From contig NZ_CP046803.1 of NCBI RefSeq assembly GCF_009763805.1, forward strand, positions 558,001 through 622,000: 64,000 nt of DNA, given 5' to 3'. This document shows, piece by piece, positions 38,567 to 48,460 of the stretch. The position numbers were made by a program, and so were the translations under genes. The DNA comes from Vibrio cidicii (GTDB lineage Bacteria > Pseudomonadota > Gammaproteobacteria > Enterobacterales > Vibrionaceae). The notes under the pieces were generated by a model, which worked only from the letters and a program-made list of their open reading frames with translations, searched no databases and had not been told where the DNA came from. Positions within the stretch are counted from its first letter, which is position 1, and every line of letters begins with the position of its first letter.

Positions 38567-41052
38567 AAATGACAAGACGCGCGTTTGTAAAAGCAAACGC
38601 AGCAGCCTCAGCCGCGGCAGTCGCCGGAATTACCCTGCCCGCTTCGGCAGCTAATCTGATCGCCAGCTCAGATCAAACCGCTATCACTTGGGACAAAGCG
38701 CCTTGTCGTTTCTGTGGTACGGGTTGTTCCGTTTTGGTCGGCACACAAAACGGCAAAGTCGTCGCGACACAGGGCGATCCTGAAGCGCCGGTGAACAAAG
38801 GCTTGAACTGCATCAAAGGCTACTTCCTCTCGAAAATCATGTACGGGCAAGATCGTCTCACACAACCTTTACTGCGCATGAAAGACGGCAAATTTGCCAA
38901 AGATGGCGATTTCGCGCCCGTTTCTTGGGATATGGCGTTTGATGTCATGGCGGAGAAGTGGAAAGCGTCGCTGGCGAAAAAGGGTCCCACCAGCGTTGGG
39001 ATGTTTGGATCAGGCCAGTGGACCGTGATGGAAGGCTACGCCGCCGTGAAAATGATGAAAGCGGGTTTTCGCTCCAATAACATCGACCCGAACGCGCGCC
39101 ACTGTATGGCTTCGGCAGTGGTCGGCTTTATGCGCACGTTTGGCATGGATGAGCCGATGGGCTGCTATGATGACTTTGAGCACGCTGACGCCTTTGTGCT
39201 TTGGGGCTCGAACATGGCCGAGATGCACCCTGTGCTTTGGACTCGCATCACCGACCGTCGTCTCAGCCATCCGCACGTCAAAGTGAACGTGCTGTCAACT
39301 TATTACCACCGTTCTTTTGAGCTGGCGGATACCGGTTGTATCTTTAAACCGCAGACCGATTTAGTTATTGCCAACTACATTGCCAACTACATCATTCAAA
39401 ACGACGCCATTAACTGGGATTTCGTTAACAAACACACTCACTTTAAACAAGCCACTACCGATATTGGTTATGGCCTGCGTGATGACCATCCGCTACAGAA
39501 AAAAGCCAAACACGCCAATTCAGGCGATATGCAGTCGATCAATTTTGAGCAGTACAAAGCGTCCGTTGCACCGTATACACTGGAAAAATCGGCCGAGATG
39601 TCTGGGGTTCCCGCAGAGAAGCTGCTTCTTTTAGCGAAGCAGTACGCTGACCCAAATACCAAAGTGATGTCGCTTTGGACTATGGGTATGAACCAACATA
39701 CGCGTGGCGTGTGGATGCAAAGCTTAGTGTATAACCTGCACTTACTGACCGGCAAAATCGCCACTCCGGGCAACAGCCCCTTCTCACTGACTGGTCAACC
39801 GTCGGCGTGCGGCACCGCTCGTGAAGTTGGCACCTTTGCCCACCGCTTGCCTGCCGATATGGTGGTTGCGAATCCAAAACACCGCGCCATCGCGGAGAAA
39901 ATCTGGAAACTGCCTGATGGCACCATTCCACCTAAACCGGGGTTCCACGCGGTCTTGCAAGATCGCATGCTAAACGACGGCGTACTCAACTGTTACTGGG
40001 TACAATGTAACAACAACATGCAAGCGGGCCCAAATATCAATGGCGAACGTTTGCCGGGATACCGTAATCCTGAAAACTTCATCGTGGTATCCGATCCCTA
40101 CCCTACCGCAACAGCGCAAGCGGCGGATCTGATTCTGCCAACCGCCATGTGGATTGAAAAAGAGGGCGCTTACGGCAACGCCGAACGTCGTACCCAAGCT
40201 TGGTATCAACAAGTCAAAAGCGTTGGTCAGGCTAAATCGGACTCTTGGCAGGTGATGGAGTTCTCCAAACGCTTCAAGATGGAAGAAGTATGGCCAGAAG
40301 AGCTTTTGGCTAAGATGCCTCAATACCGTGGCAAAACCATGTATGAGGTGCTGTTTACCAACGGGCAGGTTGACCAATATCCGCTTTCTGAAGCGCGCGA
40401 ACTCAATGACGATGCGCACCACTTTGGTTTTTACGTACAGAAAGGGTTGTTTGAGGAGTACGCCAGCTTTGGTCGGGGCCATGGCCACGATTTAGCGCCA
40501 TACGATGTGTATCACCAAGTGCGCGGTCTGCGTTGGCCTGTGGTCGACGGTAAAGAGACTAAGTGGCGTTATAAAGAAGGCAGCGATCCTTACGCGAAGA
40601 AAGACTCAGGTTGGGATTTCTACGGGAAACCGGATGGCAAAGCGCTGATCATTTCCTCGCCTTACGAAGCGCCACCTGAATCGCCGGATGCGGAATTCGA
40701 CATGTGGCTATGTACTGGCCGTGTACTGGAACACTGGCATACCGGAACCATGACTCGTCGCGTACCTGAACTGTACAAAGCGGTGCCTGATGCGCTCTGT
40801 TACATCCATCCCGATGACGCCAAAGCACGCGGATTACGCCGTGGTGATGAAGTGCTGATTGCCAATAAGCGCGGGGAAGTACGCGCTCGCGTTGAAACGC
40901 GTGGGCGCAACCGCCCGCCACAAGGCTTGGTGTTCGTACCGTTCTTTGATGCTCGCATTCTGATCAACAAGCTGATCTTAGATGCCACTGACCCACTGTC
41001 GAAGCAAACCGACTTTAAGAAGTGTCCGGTCAAGATCACTAAGGTCGCGTAA
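38563..41052 (+). CDS. napA: Periplasmic nitrate reductase catalytic subunit NapA
   Basis: An 829-residue molybdoenzyme reducing nitrate to nitrite in the periplasm. The Tat signal is [14 protein letters not shown] with cleavage after ASA. The 4Fe-4S ligands are C48, C51, C55 (CRFCGTGC) and C83 (GLNCIKGYF). The molybdenum ligand is C181 in [13 protein letters not shown]. Molybdopterin-binding motifs include [13 protein letters not shown] and the C-terminal [15 protein letters not shown]. It is full-length. It is translated with NapD and takes electrons from NapB. Confidence 0.97.
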   Translation: MKMTRRAFVKANAAASAAAVAGITLPASAANLIASSDQTAITWDKAPCRFCGTGCSVLVGTQNGKVVATQGDPEAPVNKGLNCIKGYFLSKIMYGQDRLTQPLLRMKDGKFAKDGDFAPVSWDMAFDVMAEKWKASLAKKGPTSVGMFGSGQWTVMEGYAAVKMMKAGFRSNNIDPNARHCMASAVVGFMRTFGMDEPMGCYDDFEHADAFVLWGSNMAEMHPVLWTRITDRRLSHPHVKVNVLSTYYHRSFELADTGCIFKPQTDLVIANYIANYIIQNDAINWDFVNKHTHFKQATTDIGYGLRDDHPLQKKAKHANSGDMQSINFEQYKASVAPYTLEKSAEMSGVPAEKLLLLAKQYADPNTKVMSLWTMGMNQHTRGVWMQSLVYNLHLLTGKIATPGNSPFSLTGQPSACGTAREVGTFAHRLPADMVVANPKHRAIAEKIWKLPDGTIPPKPGFHAVLQDRMLNDGVLNCYWVQCNNNMQAGPNINGERLPGYRNPENFIVVSDPYPTATAQAADLILPTAMWIEKEGAYGNAERRTQAWYQQVKSVGQAKSDSWQVMEFSKRFKMEEVWPEELLAKMPQYRGKTMYEVLFTNGQVDQYPLSEARELNDDAHHFGFYVQKGLFEEYASFGRGHGHDLAPYDVYHQVRGLRWPVVDGKETKWRYKEGSDPYAKKDSGWDFYGKPDGKALIISSPYEAPPESPDAEFDMWLCTGRVLEHWHTGTMTRRVPELYKAVPDALCYIHPDDAKARGLRRGDEVLIANKRGEVRARVETRGRNRPPQGLVFVPFFDARILINKLILDATDPLSKQTDFKKCPVKITKVA

Positions 41053-41068
41053 TAGGAACCGAATGCAT

Positions 41069-41090
41069 AGGCTGCCTACAAGGGCAGCCT
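41069..41090 (+). other. Intercistronic hairpin between napA and napB
   Basis: AGGCTGCC (41069-41076) pairs with GGCAGCCT (41083-41090). There is no T-tract, so it is more likely an mRNA processing or stability element than a terminator. Confidence 0.6.
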
Positions 41091-41125
41091 GACAAAGAAT
41101 TTAGCCATTAGGCGGAGATGAAACG

Positions 41126-41599
41126 ATGAAAAAATTAGTCATGACGCTGCTTTCTATCAGCGCACTTTCTTTAGTTGCCCTGCTCAGCAGTGTTGCACAA
41201 GCCGAGTTAGAAAACCCAGGGGGCACAGGCGGTCTTGAGTCCCTTCGTGGCAATACACCTTTAGAGGATACTCGCCCTGCTGATGTGATGAAAAAATACC
41301 CGCGTGAGCAAGTGTTAGAGAGTGATTACATTTATCAGCCACCCTTGATCCCTCATAACATTCGCAGCTATGAAGTGTCACTCAATGCCAACAAGTGCCT
41401 TGCATGCCACAGCTGGAAAAATGCCAAAGAGATGGGCGCAACCAAGATCAGCGTGACCCACTATATGAACCGTGAAGATGCCGTGCTGGCCGATGTGTCG
41501 CCGCGTCGCTACTTCTGCCTTCAGTGCCACGTGCCTCAGGCAAGCGCTAAACCGCTGGTCGAAAATGAATTTGAACGCGTTGACTCACTGCGTAAGTAG
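41126..41599 (+). CDS. napB: Periplasmic nitrate reductase diheme cytochrome NapB
   Basis: A 157-residue protein with a Sec signal (SALSLVALLSSVAQA) and two c-type heme motifs, CLACH and CLQCH. YEVSLNANKCLACHSW and SPRRYFCLQCHVPQ are the usual NapB contexts, with His ligands nearby (VTHYM). It passes electrons from NapC to NapA. Confidence 0.95.
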   Translation: MKKLVMTLLSISALSLVALLSSVAQAELENPGGTGGLESLRGNTPLEDTRPADVMKKYPREQVLESDYIYQPPLIPHNIRSYEVSLNANKCLACHSWKNAKEMGATKISVTHYMNREDAVLADVSPRRYFCLQCHVPQASAKPLVENEFERVDSLRK

Positions 41600-41629
41600 T
41601 AGCCAATTATTGAAACGAAGAGGCTATCT

Positions 41630-42205
41630 ATGAAAATATTGAAAGCGTTTTGGAAGCGACTCAGCACGCCGAGCAAAGCGGCCGCTGGTGTGCTGCTGTT
41701 TATGGGATTTGCTGGCGGCTTGCTGTTTTGGGGCGCATTTAACACCGGGATGGAAGCGACTAACAGCGAAGCGTTCTGCTCGGGTTGCCACGCCCCGATT
41801 GTGGCAGAAATCCAAGAAACCATTCACTACTCGAACCGCTCTGGAGTACGTGCGATCTGCTCTGACTGCCACGTACCGCACGAATGGACAGACAAAATCG
41901 TGCGCAAAGTTCAGGCGTCCAAAGAGCTGTTCGCCCACTTCATGGGCAACATTGATACACCGGAGAAATTCCAAGCACGCCGCGCGCATTTGGCTGAACG
42001 CGAGTGGGCGCGGCTGAAAGGGAATGATTCGTTAGAGTGTCGCAACTGCCACCAGTTTGAGTTCATGGACTTCTCCGAACAGAGCGAACGCAGTGCCAGC
42101 CAACACTCTACCGCACTGGCTTCGGGTGAAAAGACCTGTGTCGATTGTCACAAGGGCATAGCCCACAAACTGCCAGACATGCACGGCGTTGAAGGCTGGC
42201 AATAA
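41630..42205 (+). CDS. napC: Tetraheme quinol dehydrogenase NapC
   Basis: A 191-residue NapC/NirT cytochrome: one N-terminal TM anchor (AAAGVLLFMGFAGGLLFWGAF) and four CxxCH motifs (CSGCH, CSDCH, CRNCH, CVDCH). It oxidises quinol in the inner membrane and reduces NapB. napG and napH are absent, so NapC is the only quinol entry route in this operon. Confidence 0.96.
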   Translation: MKILKAFWKRLSTPSKAAAGVLLFMGFAGGLLFWGAFNTGMEATNSEAFCSGCHAPIVAEIQETIHYSNRSGVRAICSDCHVPHEWTDKIVRKVQASKELFAHFMGNIDTPEKFQARRAHLAEREWARLKGNDSLECRNCHQFEFMDFSEQSERSASQHSTALASGEKTCVDCHKGIAHKLPDMHGVEGWQ

Positions 42206-42216
42206 GGAGAGCAAGC

Positions 42217-42351
42217 ATGAGTACATTAGAATCGGTTATTTGGCATGTTCTCGGCTACGCTGCCATGCCCGTGATTATTCTAACCGGCTTTGCAGGCGTG
42301 GCCGCCATCTCGCTATGGCTGTTGTCACTTAGCAAAGACAAAGAGCTCTGA
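42217..42351 (+). CDS. 44-residue single-TM protein at the end of the nap operon
   Basis: ATG 42217 lies 11 bases after the napC stop, with AAGGAGAGC as ribosome binding site. The product has one hydrophobic helix (YAAMPVIILTGFAGVAAISLW region) and a charged tail SKDKEL. It resembles the short protein family TIGR02808, as I remember it, found in vibrios and relatives. Tight spacing and the terminator after it place it in the nap operon. A role in nitrate respiration is inferred from position only. Confidence 0.8.
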   Translation: MSTLESVIWHVLGYAAMPVIILTGFAGVAAISLWLLSLSKDKEL

Positions 42352-42382
42352 GCTCGTCTCGACCTAGCTCTGTTTCGAAAAC

Positions 42383-42415
42383 AAAACACCAAACGATCGC
42401 TCGTTTGGTGTTTTT
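42383..42415 (+). terminator. Intrinsic terminator of the nap operon
   Basis: AACACCAAACGA and TCGTTTGGTGTT pair around TCGC (42385-42412), followed by TTTTTGTG. A-rich bases on the left may let it work in both directions. Confidence 0.92.
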
Positions 42416-42450
42416 GTGCGGAGAGCTCAAAGTTACTCCGTGAGTATGAT

Positions 42451-44112
42451 TTAACCTTTCTGCTGGTCACCAATCCATAACTGATAAAAATCGCTGTAGC
42501 CCGTTTTCTTCACCTGAATACCTTGCACCTGTTGCGCTTTGGTCACCGCTTCTTTGCCAGCAAACAGAGGTAAAATACGTTTGTGCTGGTAAAACGTCTG
42601 CTCGATTTCAGCCAGACCCAACAATGGGTTTTGACTCTCTACCGCAGCGGAAATTTTTTCATGGTGCATTTGCCACTCTTGCTCGGTAAAGATAAAGCGT
42701 AAACCGGATGCAATCAGCAACCACTCGTAGACTCCATACTCAAGCGGAGATTCGATCACCTCTTCGATCAGCAGCAGATCCGCCTCTGCGCGTACTGATT
42801 CCGGATGGCTTATCTCGATCAACTCGACAACTTCCAGCTCTAACCCAGTCGCTCGAATCGCATCGTGCAACCAATCCGCCATCGCTTGCAAGTACGGCAA
42901 GGTCCATTTCGGCTCAGCCAACACCAGTTTTCCTGTCAACGCCGGACAAGAGGCAGAAGAAAAGAGCGCGATTTCGCTTTGACTGCACAAACCGCTCACC
43001 GCACGTTTTGGCGCGTATTGCCCTTTAAGGTGCTGTAGATAGGCAAAGAGTTTATGCCAATCTTCCTGCGTGATGCCCGCCTGCGCTCGTTGATTGTAAG
43101 TCAGATAGGAGAAAGCACTGAGCATGGTCGTCTCGGTTTTTCCTTCTGGCCGATTAAAGCTCATCACATGAGTCAGAGTGTCATCGGCATGCGAGAGAGT
43201 AATTTGCCTTAGCAGCGCGCTTTCCGCAAAGTAGTGCTCATGGCGTTTTAGCACCAAATGCTCCTCATTCCAGTCATGAAGACGAAACGGGCCTGTGCCG
43301 AGATAATAACGATGTTTTGCATCAAATTGGATGATATCAGGACAAACAATCGACGCATGGGGCATGGCCAAGATATAAGGGAACAACGTATTTGCCCTTT
43401 TTAACACCACCTGAATCTGCGATAAACTAAGCGCTGTGATGCTTTCCACTTGTTCAAATAGGTGGGCAACCGGTCCGTCATCCAACAAACGCGTCAAGCT
43501 CCACACCACATCAGAAGCAGTCAGCCTTTTGCCGTCATGACGTTGAATGTCCGGGCGCAACCAAAGCGTGAGGGTTTTACCTTCCATTTGCCAAGCATGA
43601 GCAATAGAGGGTTTGAGCTTGCCTTCCACATTTTGCTTTAAGAGCGTGTCATAGATGCTGCGAACTATATGCAGCTCAGCATGGCGTACCGTCTGTTGTG
43701 GATCGACCGAGTCAACCCAAGGGTAGTGGGTAATAAGTAACTCGCTGTTAGCTTCATTCCAGTCATTCTGCTCTTCCGTCGCTAGTGCTAGCGCGTTTAC
43801 CGTGGTAACACCGTAAAGCTCCAATAAGCGCGTGATCAGTTGAAAGCGCCCTTGTTTGAGCTCCTCTTTCAAAACTTGCTGCAAGGCATCACTCAGTGAA
43901 CTGCGGATGATCAGTTGACTCGCTTTGCCACGTCCGACCGACGGGCGCCATTCTATCCACTCCAAATCGGATAAATTTTTCAAAATAATCGAGACGTTTC
44001 GTCTTGACGTCGACAAAACTTGCTCCAGTTCATCCAGAATCACTTGATAGCAATGATAGCGCTCATATCGATTCAAAAGCTGATTAAGTCTTCGTATATT
44101 TGCTTCGTTCAC
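42451..44112 (-). CDS. SgrR-family transcriptional regulator
   Basis: A 553-residue protein with an N-terminal winged helix (YQVILDELEQVLSTSRRNVSIILKNL) fused to a solute-binding protein domain of the SBP_bac_5 type (HYPWVDSVDPQQTVRHAE, RPDIQRHDGKRLTASDVVWSL). This fusion defines the SgrR family. E. coli SgrR activates the sRNA SgrS during sugar-phosphate stress. I see no sgrS-like gene or divergent sugar exporter here, so the target is unknown. It ends near the nap terminator. Confidence 0.9.
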   Translation of the reverse strand: MNEANIRRLNQLLNRYERYHCYQVILDELEQVLSTSRRNVSIILKNLSDLEWIEWRPSVGRGKASQLIIRSSLSDALQQVLKEELKQGRFQLITRLLELYGVTTVNALALATEEQNDWNEANSELLITHYPWVDSVDPQQTVRHAELHIVRSIYDTLLKQNVEGKLKPSIAHAWQMEGKTLTLWLRPDIQRHDGKRLTASDVVWSLTRLLDDGPVAHLFEQVESITALSLSQIQVVLKRANTLFPYILAMPHASIVCPDIIQFDAKHRYYLGTGPFRLHDWNEEHLVLKRHEHYFAESALLRQITLSHADDTLTHVMSFNRPEGKTETTMLSAFSYLTYNQRAQAGITQEDWHKLFAYLQHLKGQYAPKRAVSGLCSQSEIALFSSASCPALTGKLVLAEPKWTLPYLQAMADWLHDAIRATGLELEVVELIEISHPESVRAEADLLLIEEVIESPLEYGVYEWLLIASGLRFIFTEQEWQMHHEKISAAVESQNPLLGLAEIEQTFYQHKRILPLFAGKEAVTKAQQVQGIQVKKTGYSDFYQLWIGDQQKG

Positions 44113-44156
44113 AACGGCTTACTGATTGTTATTATTACTTTTAAAAATAGCACAAA

Positions 44157-44174
44157 GGCCCACCGAAGTGGGCC
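44157..44174 (-). terminator. Terminator of the outer-membrane protein gene
   Basis: On the minus strand GGCCCAC-TTCG-GTGGGCC with a stable UUCG tetraloop, followed by TTTGTGCTATTTTTA. Confidence 0.82.
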
Positions 44175-44191
44175 CCTATCAAGCCGATGAC

Positions 44192-44806
44192 TTAAAAGTG
44201 GTAACTTGCGCCCAATGAAAAAACACTGATGTCCGATTCAATGGTCACTTTTTCAGCGCCCACTTTAACAACGTCCAGTTCCGGACGCATGAAATCCCAA
44301 GAGGCGCGAATGTGGAATTTTGGTGAAATTTTCAGCTCTGCACCCAAACCGTACATGCCTGTGACCGTACTGTCAGACAATGTGGTGTACCCCGGTTGAT
44401 TGAGCAATGCGTTTGAGACCTTAAACTCAGCGTTAAAGTAGGCAAGGCCCGCCTTGGCATACAGATCAAAAGTATCCGTTAGAGCAAATGACAACTTAGG
44501 TTGAATGGACAAAAAGTGCATATTGCCAACAGTGACATAAGTATCTTCTAGCGCATCGTAACCGCCGATCGCCCCCTCGATAGCCAAGAATGAGTTGAAT
44601 TGATAACCACCATAGATGCTGCCTGCCACACTTTGGTCATCTTCCAGTTCCAGGTCCATTGAGCCAGAGCCATAGCTAGTATTGGCGTTACCTGCTGCAT
44701 TTTTGAACGTCGCCATACCCAGTGAACCACCTAGATAGGGCTCAGCTTGCGCACTAAAAGAGAGTGCCCCTGCGATAACTAGAGTAAGAATGGATTGATT
44801 TGTCAT
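44192..44806 (-). CDS. Outer-membrane beta-barrel protein (OmpA-like transmembrane type)
   Basis: The start is ATG 44806 (MTNQSILTLVIAGALSFSAQA, a signal peptide), preceded by AAGGCAG; the longer frame starts at TTG. The 204-residue protein shows alternating barrel strands: SIYGGYQFNSFLAIEGAIGG, DLYAKAGLAYFNAEF, GLGAELKISPKFHIRASWDF and a final SLGASYHF ending in Phe. It resembles eight-strand OmpA-N/opacity-like barrels. Function is unknown. Confidence 0.85.
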   Translation of the reverse strand: MTNQSILTLVIAGALSFSAQAEPYLGGSLGMATFKNAAGNANTSYGSGSMDLELEDDQSVAGSIYGGYQFNSFLAIEGAIGGYDALEDTYVTVGNMHFLSIQPKLSFALTDTFDLYAKAGLAYFNAEFKVSNALLNQPGYTTLSDSTVTGMYGLGAELKISPKFHIRASWDFMRPELDVVKVGAEKVTIESDISVFSLGASYHF

Positions 44807-44984
44807 GTTTGCTACTGCCTTCAATTAAAAAACATTGCGTTATCCAGTAACTTCCTAGTTTGTTGTGCTTCCTTACTGACTAAGACAACTAATGAACAGT
44901 GTGCAATATTTCATTGATAGAAAACATGATTGAATTTGCGCTGTTTTTGCATGATTTAGATAAGTTTGATGGCGCGTTGAGAAA

Positions 44985-45010
44985 ATGCGCTACGAAGAGC
45001 CGTAGCGCAT
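44985..45010 (-). terminator. Intrinsic terminator of the pha operon
   Basis: ATGCGCTACG (44985-44994) pairs perfectly with CGTAGCGCAT (45001-45010). On the minus strand it is followed by TTTTCTC. It lies just after the phaC stop. Confidence 0.85.
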
Positions 45011-45018
45011 TGAGCTGA

Positions 45019-46791
45019 TTACTCTAAAATAGGTAGGACTTGCTTAACATACTCACCCGGTGCCTCTTTGAGGATGGGGTTGAGTTCAGAGCCTTGTCGA
45101 TAAGGCGCGACTTTTTCTTGCGGATTGTACTGCTGCAACCATTGGTCCCAATGAGTCCACCAAGAGCCGTCTTTGCGCTGTGCATTGCTCAACCACTCTT
45201 CTGCCGATTCATCAAGATTATCATTCAGCCAATAACCATACTTGTTTTTCGCCGGATGATTAACAATACCTGCAATGTGCCCGGACTCACCAAGAACAAA
45301 GGTTTTATTGCCGCCCATATTCAAAGCACCGCGATAGGTTCCTTGCCATAAGGCGATATGATCTTCCTTAGTGGAGATAAAGTAGCTTGGGATGCGGATC
45401 TTATTCAGATCGATCCACACGCCGCCAACCTTGACACCACGTTCCTCAACCAACTTGTTGTTGAGATACAGTTCACGCAACATAAAATTGTGCGTGGTTG
45501 CGGCAACGTTGGTGCTGTCGCTATTCCAGTACAGAAGATCGAAATCCACCGGACTACTGCCTTTGAGGTAGTTATCCACGTAGTAGTTCCAGTACAAGCT
45601 ATTTTCCCGCAGCAAACTGAATGTCACACTGAGCGAACGACCATCCATATAACCCTTAGCGGTATTTTGCGCTTCAATTGCACTGATGATGGTGTCGTTA
45701 ATGTAAGCACCTACTTCGCCAGGCTGAGAGAAATCCAAAAGCGTGGTGAAAAAGGTCGCCGACTTAATGCGTTTTTTCATCCGCTTCGCCGCGTAGTAAC
45801 CCACCGTACACGCCAGTACCGTTCCACCAATACAATACCCTGCTGCGTTGATCTCTTCTTGACCTGTGATCTCTTCAATTGCGGTCACTGCTTTGACCAC
45901 ACCTTCGGTCACGTAGTCGCCAAACTCAACGTTCGCCTGCGCTGGACCAGGGTTACGCCAAGAGATCATAAATACACTGTGGCCTTGCTCTAAAAGCCAG
46001 CGAACCATCGAGTTCTTAGCGGTTAAATCAAGGATGTAGTATTTATTGATAAACGGCGGGACGATCAGCAGCGGGGTGGCATTAACTTGCTCTGTCATGG
46101 GGCGATATTGAATCAACTCAAAGAGTTCATTCTGATAGACTACGTCACCCGGCGTGGTCGCGATATCGGCTCCGAGACGGAACGCGTTATTGTTGGTCAT
46201 GCGAATTTTAAGAATATCCGCACTCGCAGCCACATCCTCTTTGAGTAGCTCCAATCCAGTGAGCAGATTTTCGCCATTTTTCTCAATCGTTAGCTTAAGC
46301 AACTCAGGGTTGGTTGCGATAAAATTCGACGGTGAAAGCGCGTTAATTGCTTGGCGAGAGAAGAAACTGATCCGTTCTTTGGTTTTCTCATCGAGCCCTT
46401 CAATGGCATCGATGGTATCCATGTACGTTTTGCTAAACAGCAGGTAGGACTGTTTGATGAAGCTGTACATCGCCTCTGCTTGCCAAGCTTCATTAGAGAA
46501 ACGTTTGTCTCCCTGCTCAGCTTCAATAACACTTTGAGTGTTGCCGGAAAGCGCCACATTTTGCCAAATTTGCAGTTGTTGTTCCCACCACTGCGTCTGC
46601 AACTTCAGCAATGCTGCCGGCTGATTTGCCGCTTTTTCAACAAATCTTGCCGCATCCTCAAAGTTCACTTCTTGCATTGCCTTGTTCAAAGGAGAATTGA
46701 CGGCTGCCTTGCTTGCTTCAAAGTCTTGCCACCATTTTTGATTGGTCTCTTGGAGCTTTACAAGATAGTCCGAAAAGAAGTGTTGCAACAT
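45019..46791 (-). CDS. phaC: Poly(3-hydroxyalkanoate) synthase, class I
   Basis: A 590-residue polymerase. The lipase-like box AAGYCIGGT holds the catalytic Cys C320. Class I features include PPFINKYYILDLTAKNSMVRW, ISWRNPGP, DLLYWNSDSTN, and the catalytic His in LGESGHIAGIVNHP. It polymerises 3-hydroxybutyryl-CoA on the granule surface. It is the last gene of phaB-phaA-phaP-phaC and is separated from phaP by a terminator-like hairpin. Confidence 0.96.
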   Translation of the reverse strand: MLQHFFSDYLVKLQETNQKWWQDFEASKAAVNSPLNKAMQEVNFEDAARFVEKAANQPAALLKLQTQWWEQQLQIWQNVALSGNTQSVIEAEQGDKRFSNEAWQAEAMYSFIKQSYLLFSKTYMDTIDAIEGLDEKTKERISFFSRQAINALSPSNFIATNPELLKLTIEKNGENLLTGLELLKEDVAASADILKIRMTNNNAFRLGADIATTPGDVVYQNELFELIQYRPMTEQVNATPLLIVPPFINKYYILDLTAKNSMVRWLLEQGHSVFMISWRNPGPAQANVEFGDYVTEGVVKAVTAIEEITGQEEINAAGYCIGGTVLACTVGYYAAKRMKKRIKSATFFTTLLDFSQPGEVGAYINDTIISAIEAQNTAKGYMDGRSLSVTFSLLRENSLYWNYYVDNYLKGSSPVDFDLLYWNSDSTNVAATTHNFMLRELYLNNKLVEERGVKVGGVWIDLNKIRIPSYFISTKEDHIALWQGTYRGALNMGGNKTFVLGESGHIAGIVNHPAKNKYGYWLNDNLDESAEEWLSNAQRKDGSWWTHWDQWLQQYNPQEKVAPYRQGSELNPILKEAPGEYVKQVLPILE

Positions 46792-46816
46792 AATGATACT
46801 CCCTTACTCGGAAAAA

Positions 46817-46838
46817 ACGCCGCCTAGTTAGGCGGCGT
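46817..46838 (-). terminator. Internal terminator between phaP and phaC
   Basis: ACGCCGCC and GGCGGCGT pair (46817-46824 with 46831-46838). On the minus strand a run of TTTTTT follows. A strong intrinsic terminator at this place should reduce phaC relative to phaP. Confidence 0.85.
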
Positions 46839-46852
46839 GAACACAGAACAAA

Positions 46853-47200
46853 TTACGCTGGTGTAACTGTTTTGATATTTTCCGAAGTCAGCTTTTCAAC
46901 ATCGTCTTTGAACTCTTTGGCGATCGCTTGCAGCTTGTTGCTGTCGTCCAGCATTTGCTGAGATAGCTTAGTCAATACACCCAGTTGCTGACTGTTAAAT
47001 GTGGCCAGTGAAGTAACATCTTTAATTTCAGATGCCGCTTTCATTTGCGCCAAACCCATTTCGCTGTAGGTGCGAATAGCGTTTAATTGCAGTTCGGTGA
47101 GCACTTCAACGTTTTTCGTTACCAGCTTGTTGAACTTGAAGTAAGGTTGTAGGTTTTTCTCTGTTTGATCAGTAAAAGTTTTGAAAAAATCCGTGTACAT
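46853..47200 (-). CDS. phaP: Phasin
   Basis: A 115-residue amphipathic helical protein (LVTKNVEVLTELQLNAIRTY, LSQQMLDDSNKLQAIAKEF) of the phasin_2 type. Phasins coat PHB granules and are made in large amounts. It lies between phaA and phaC, followed directly by a strong terminator hairpin, which fits a need for more phasin than synthase. Confidence 0.92.
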   Translation of the reverse strand: MYTDFFKTFTDQTEKNLQPYFKFNKLVTKNVEVLTELQLNAIRTYSEMGLAQMKAASEIKDVTSLATFNSQQLGVLTKLSQQMLDDSNKLQAIAKEFKDDVEKLTSENIKTVTPA

Positions 47201-47239
47201 GGTTTGTCTCCTAACGAAATGTAGAGGTTGTTAATCGAA

Positions 47240-48448
47240 TTACTTAACTGTTTTCACAATCACGGCAGTACCCATACCACCGCCGACGCACAACGAAGCC
47301 ACACCAAACTGACCATCTTGTTTGTGCAGCTCGTGAATCAATGTAACCAAAATACGGTTACCAGACGCTCCTAGTGGATGCCCCAATGCAATCGCGCCAC
47401 CGTTAAGATTTGCTTTATCTTGAATGGACGCAACCGATACCTGATGTTTCTCTGCCAACTTGTGAATAACGCCAAGCGCCTGAGCCGCAAAGGCTTCATT
47501 GAGCTCATACACATCAATGTCATCGGTTGACAGTTGCGCTTTCGCCAACGCTTTGGTTACCGCTTCAACGGGGCCAAAACCCATAATTTCAGGCGCTAAT
47601 CCAGACTGGGCGTAGCTCACAACTTCCGCTAAAGGCTGCAAGCCATAGGTTTTCACTGCGTGTTCTGAAGCCAAAATAATCGCGCTTGCGCCATCGTTAA
47701 TGCCAGAAGCATTTCCCGCTGTCACACTACCTTCTTTGTCAAATGCGGGACGAAGACCTTTCAGCCCTTCCAACGTCGCATTGGCTTTGGGATATTCGTC
47801 GGTATCAAACAAAACTGTCTCGCGGCGTTGCTTGACTTCAACCGGAACAATTTCTTGCTTAAATTTGCCAGCTTCGATCGCGGCAACGGCTTTTTGCTGA
47901 CTCGCAAGCGCGTATTGGTCCTGCATTTCGCGGCTAATGCCCACCTGTTTGGCGACATTTTCCGCCGTCACACCCATGTGATATTGATTGAACACATCGG
48001 TCAAGCCATCTGCGATGAGCAAATCTTGCATCGATAGATGACCCATCTTGTTGCCGTCACGCACGCTACCCGGCATTGCAAATGGGATCTGCGACATCAC
48101 TTCAACCCCAGCCGCAACGACGATCTCGGCATCACCGCTACGAATATGGGAAGCGGCATCCATCACGGTTTTCATCCCGCTGCCACACACCATATTTAAT
48201 GTATAGGCAGGGACACTGGCGGGAATACCTGCGTAAATAGACGCTTGGCGTCCAACCCCCATTCCTTGCCCGGCACTTACCACGTTGCCCACAATGACTT
48301 CGTCGATATGTTCTACATCAACCTGCGCTTGCGCCAACGCCCCTTTGATCGCAACCGCCGCTAACTCGCCCGCTGAGGTATTTTTTAACGCCCCACCAAA
48401 TGCACCGATTGGGGTACGTTTAGCGGCGACAATGTATACTTTTTCCAT
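47240..48448 (-). CDS. phaA: Acetyl-CoA acetyltransferase (thiolase)
   Basis: A 402-residue biosynthetic thiolase. The acyl-accepting Cys is C88 in LNMVCGSGMKTV; other motifs are NVNGGAIALGHPLGASG-like (NLNGGAIALGHPLGASG here) with the His, and CVGGGMGTA with the second Cys. It condenses two acetyl-CoA to acetoacetyl-CoA, the first step of PHB synthesis. It sits between phaB and phaP. Confidence 0.95.
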   Translation of the reverse strand: MEKVYIVAAKRTPIGAFGGALKNTSAGELAAVAIKGALAQAQVDVEHIDEVIVGNVVSAGQGMGVGRQASIYAGIPASVPAYTLNMVCGSGMKTVMDAASHIRSGDAEIVVAAGVEVMSQIPFAMPGSVRDGNKMGHLSMQDLLIADGLTDVFNQYHMGVTAENVAKQVGISREMQDQYALASQQKAVAAIEAGKFKQEIVPVEVKQRRETVLFDTDEYPKANATLEGLKGLRPAFDKEGSVTAGNASGINDGASAIILASEHAVKTYGLQPLAEVVSYAQSGLAPEIMGFGPVEAVTKALAKAQLSTDDIDVYELNEAFAAQALGVIHKLAEKHQVSVASIQDKANLNGGAIALGHPLGASGNRILVTLIHELHKQDGQFGVASLCVGGGMGTAVIVKTVK

Positions 48449-48460
48449 TAGGTTGATCCT

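Noticed and set aside
44113..44191. SgrS-like small RNA divergent from the SgrR-family gene
   Set aside because: The gap is under 80 bases and contains only the terminator of the outer-membrane protein gene.
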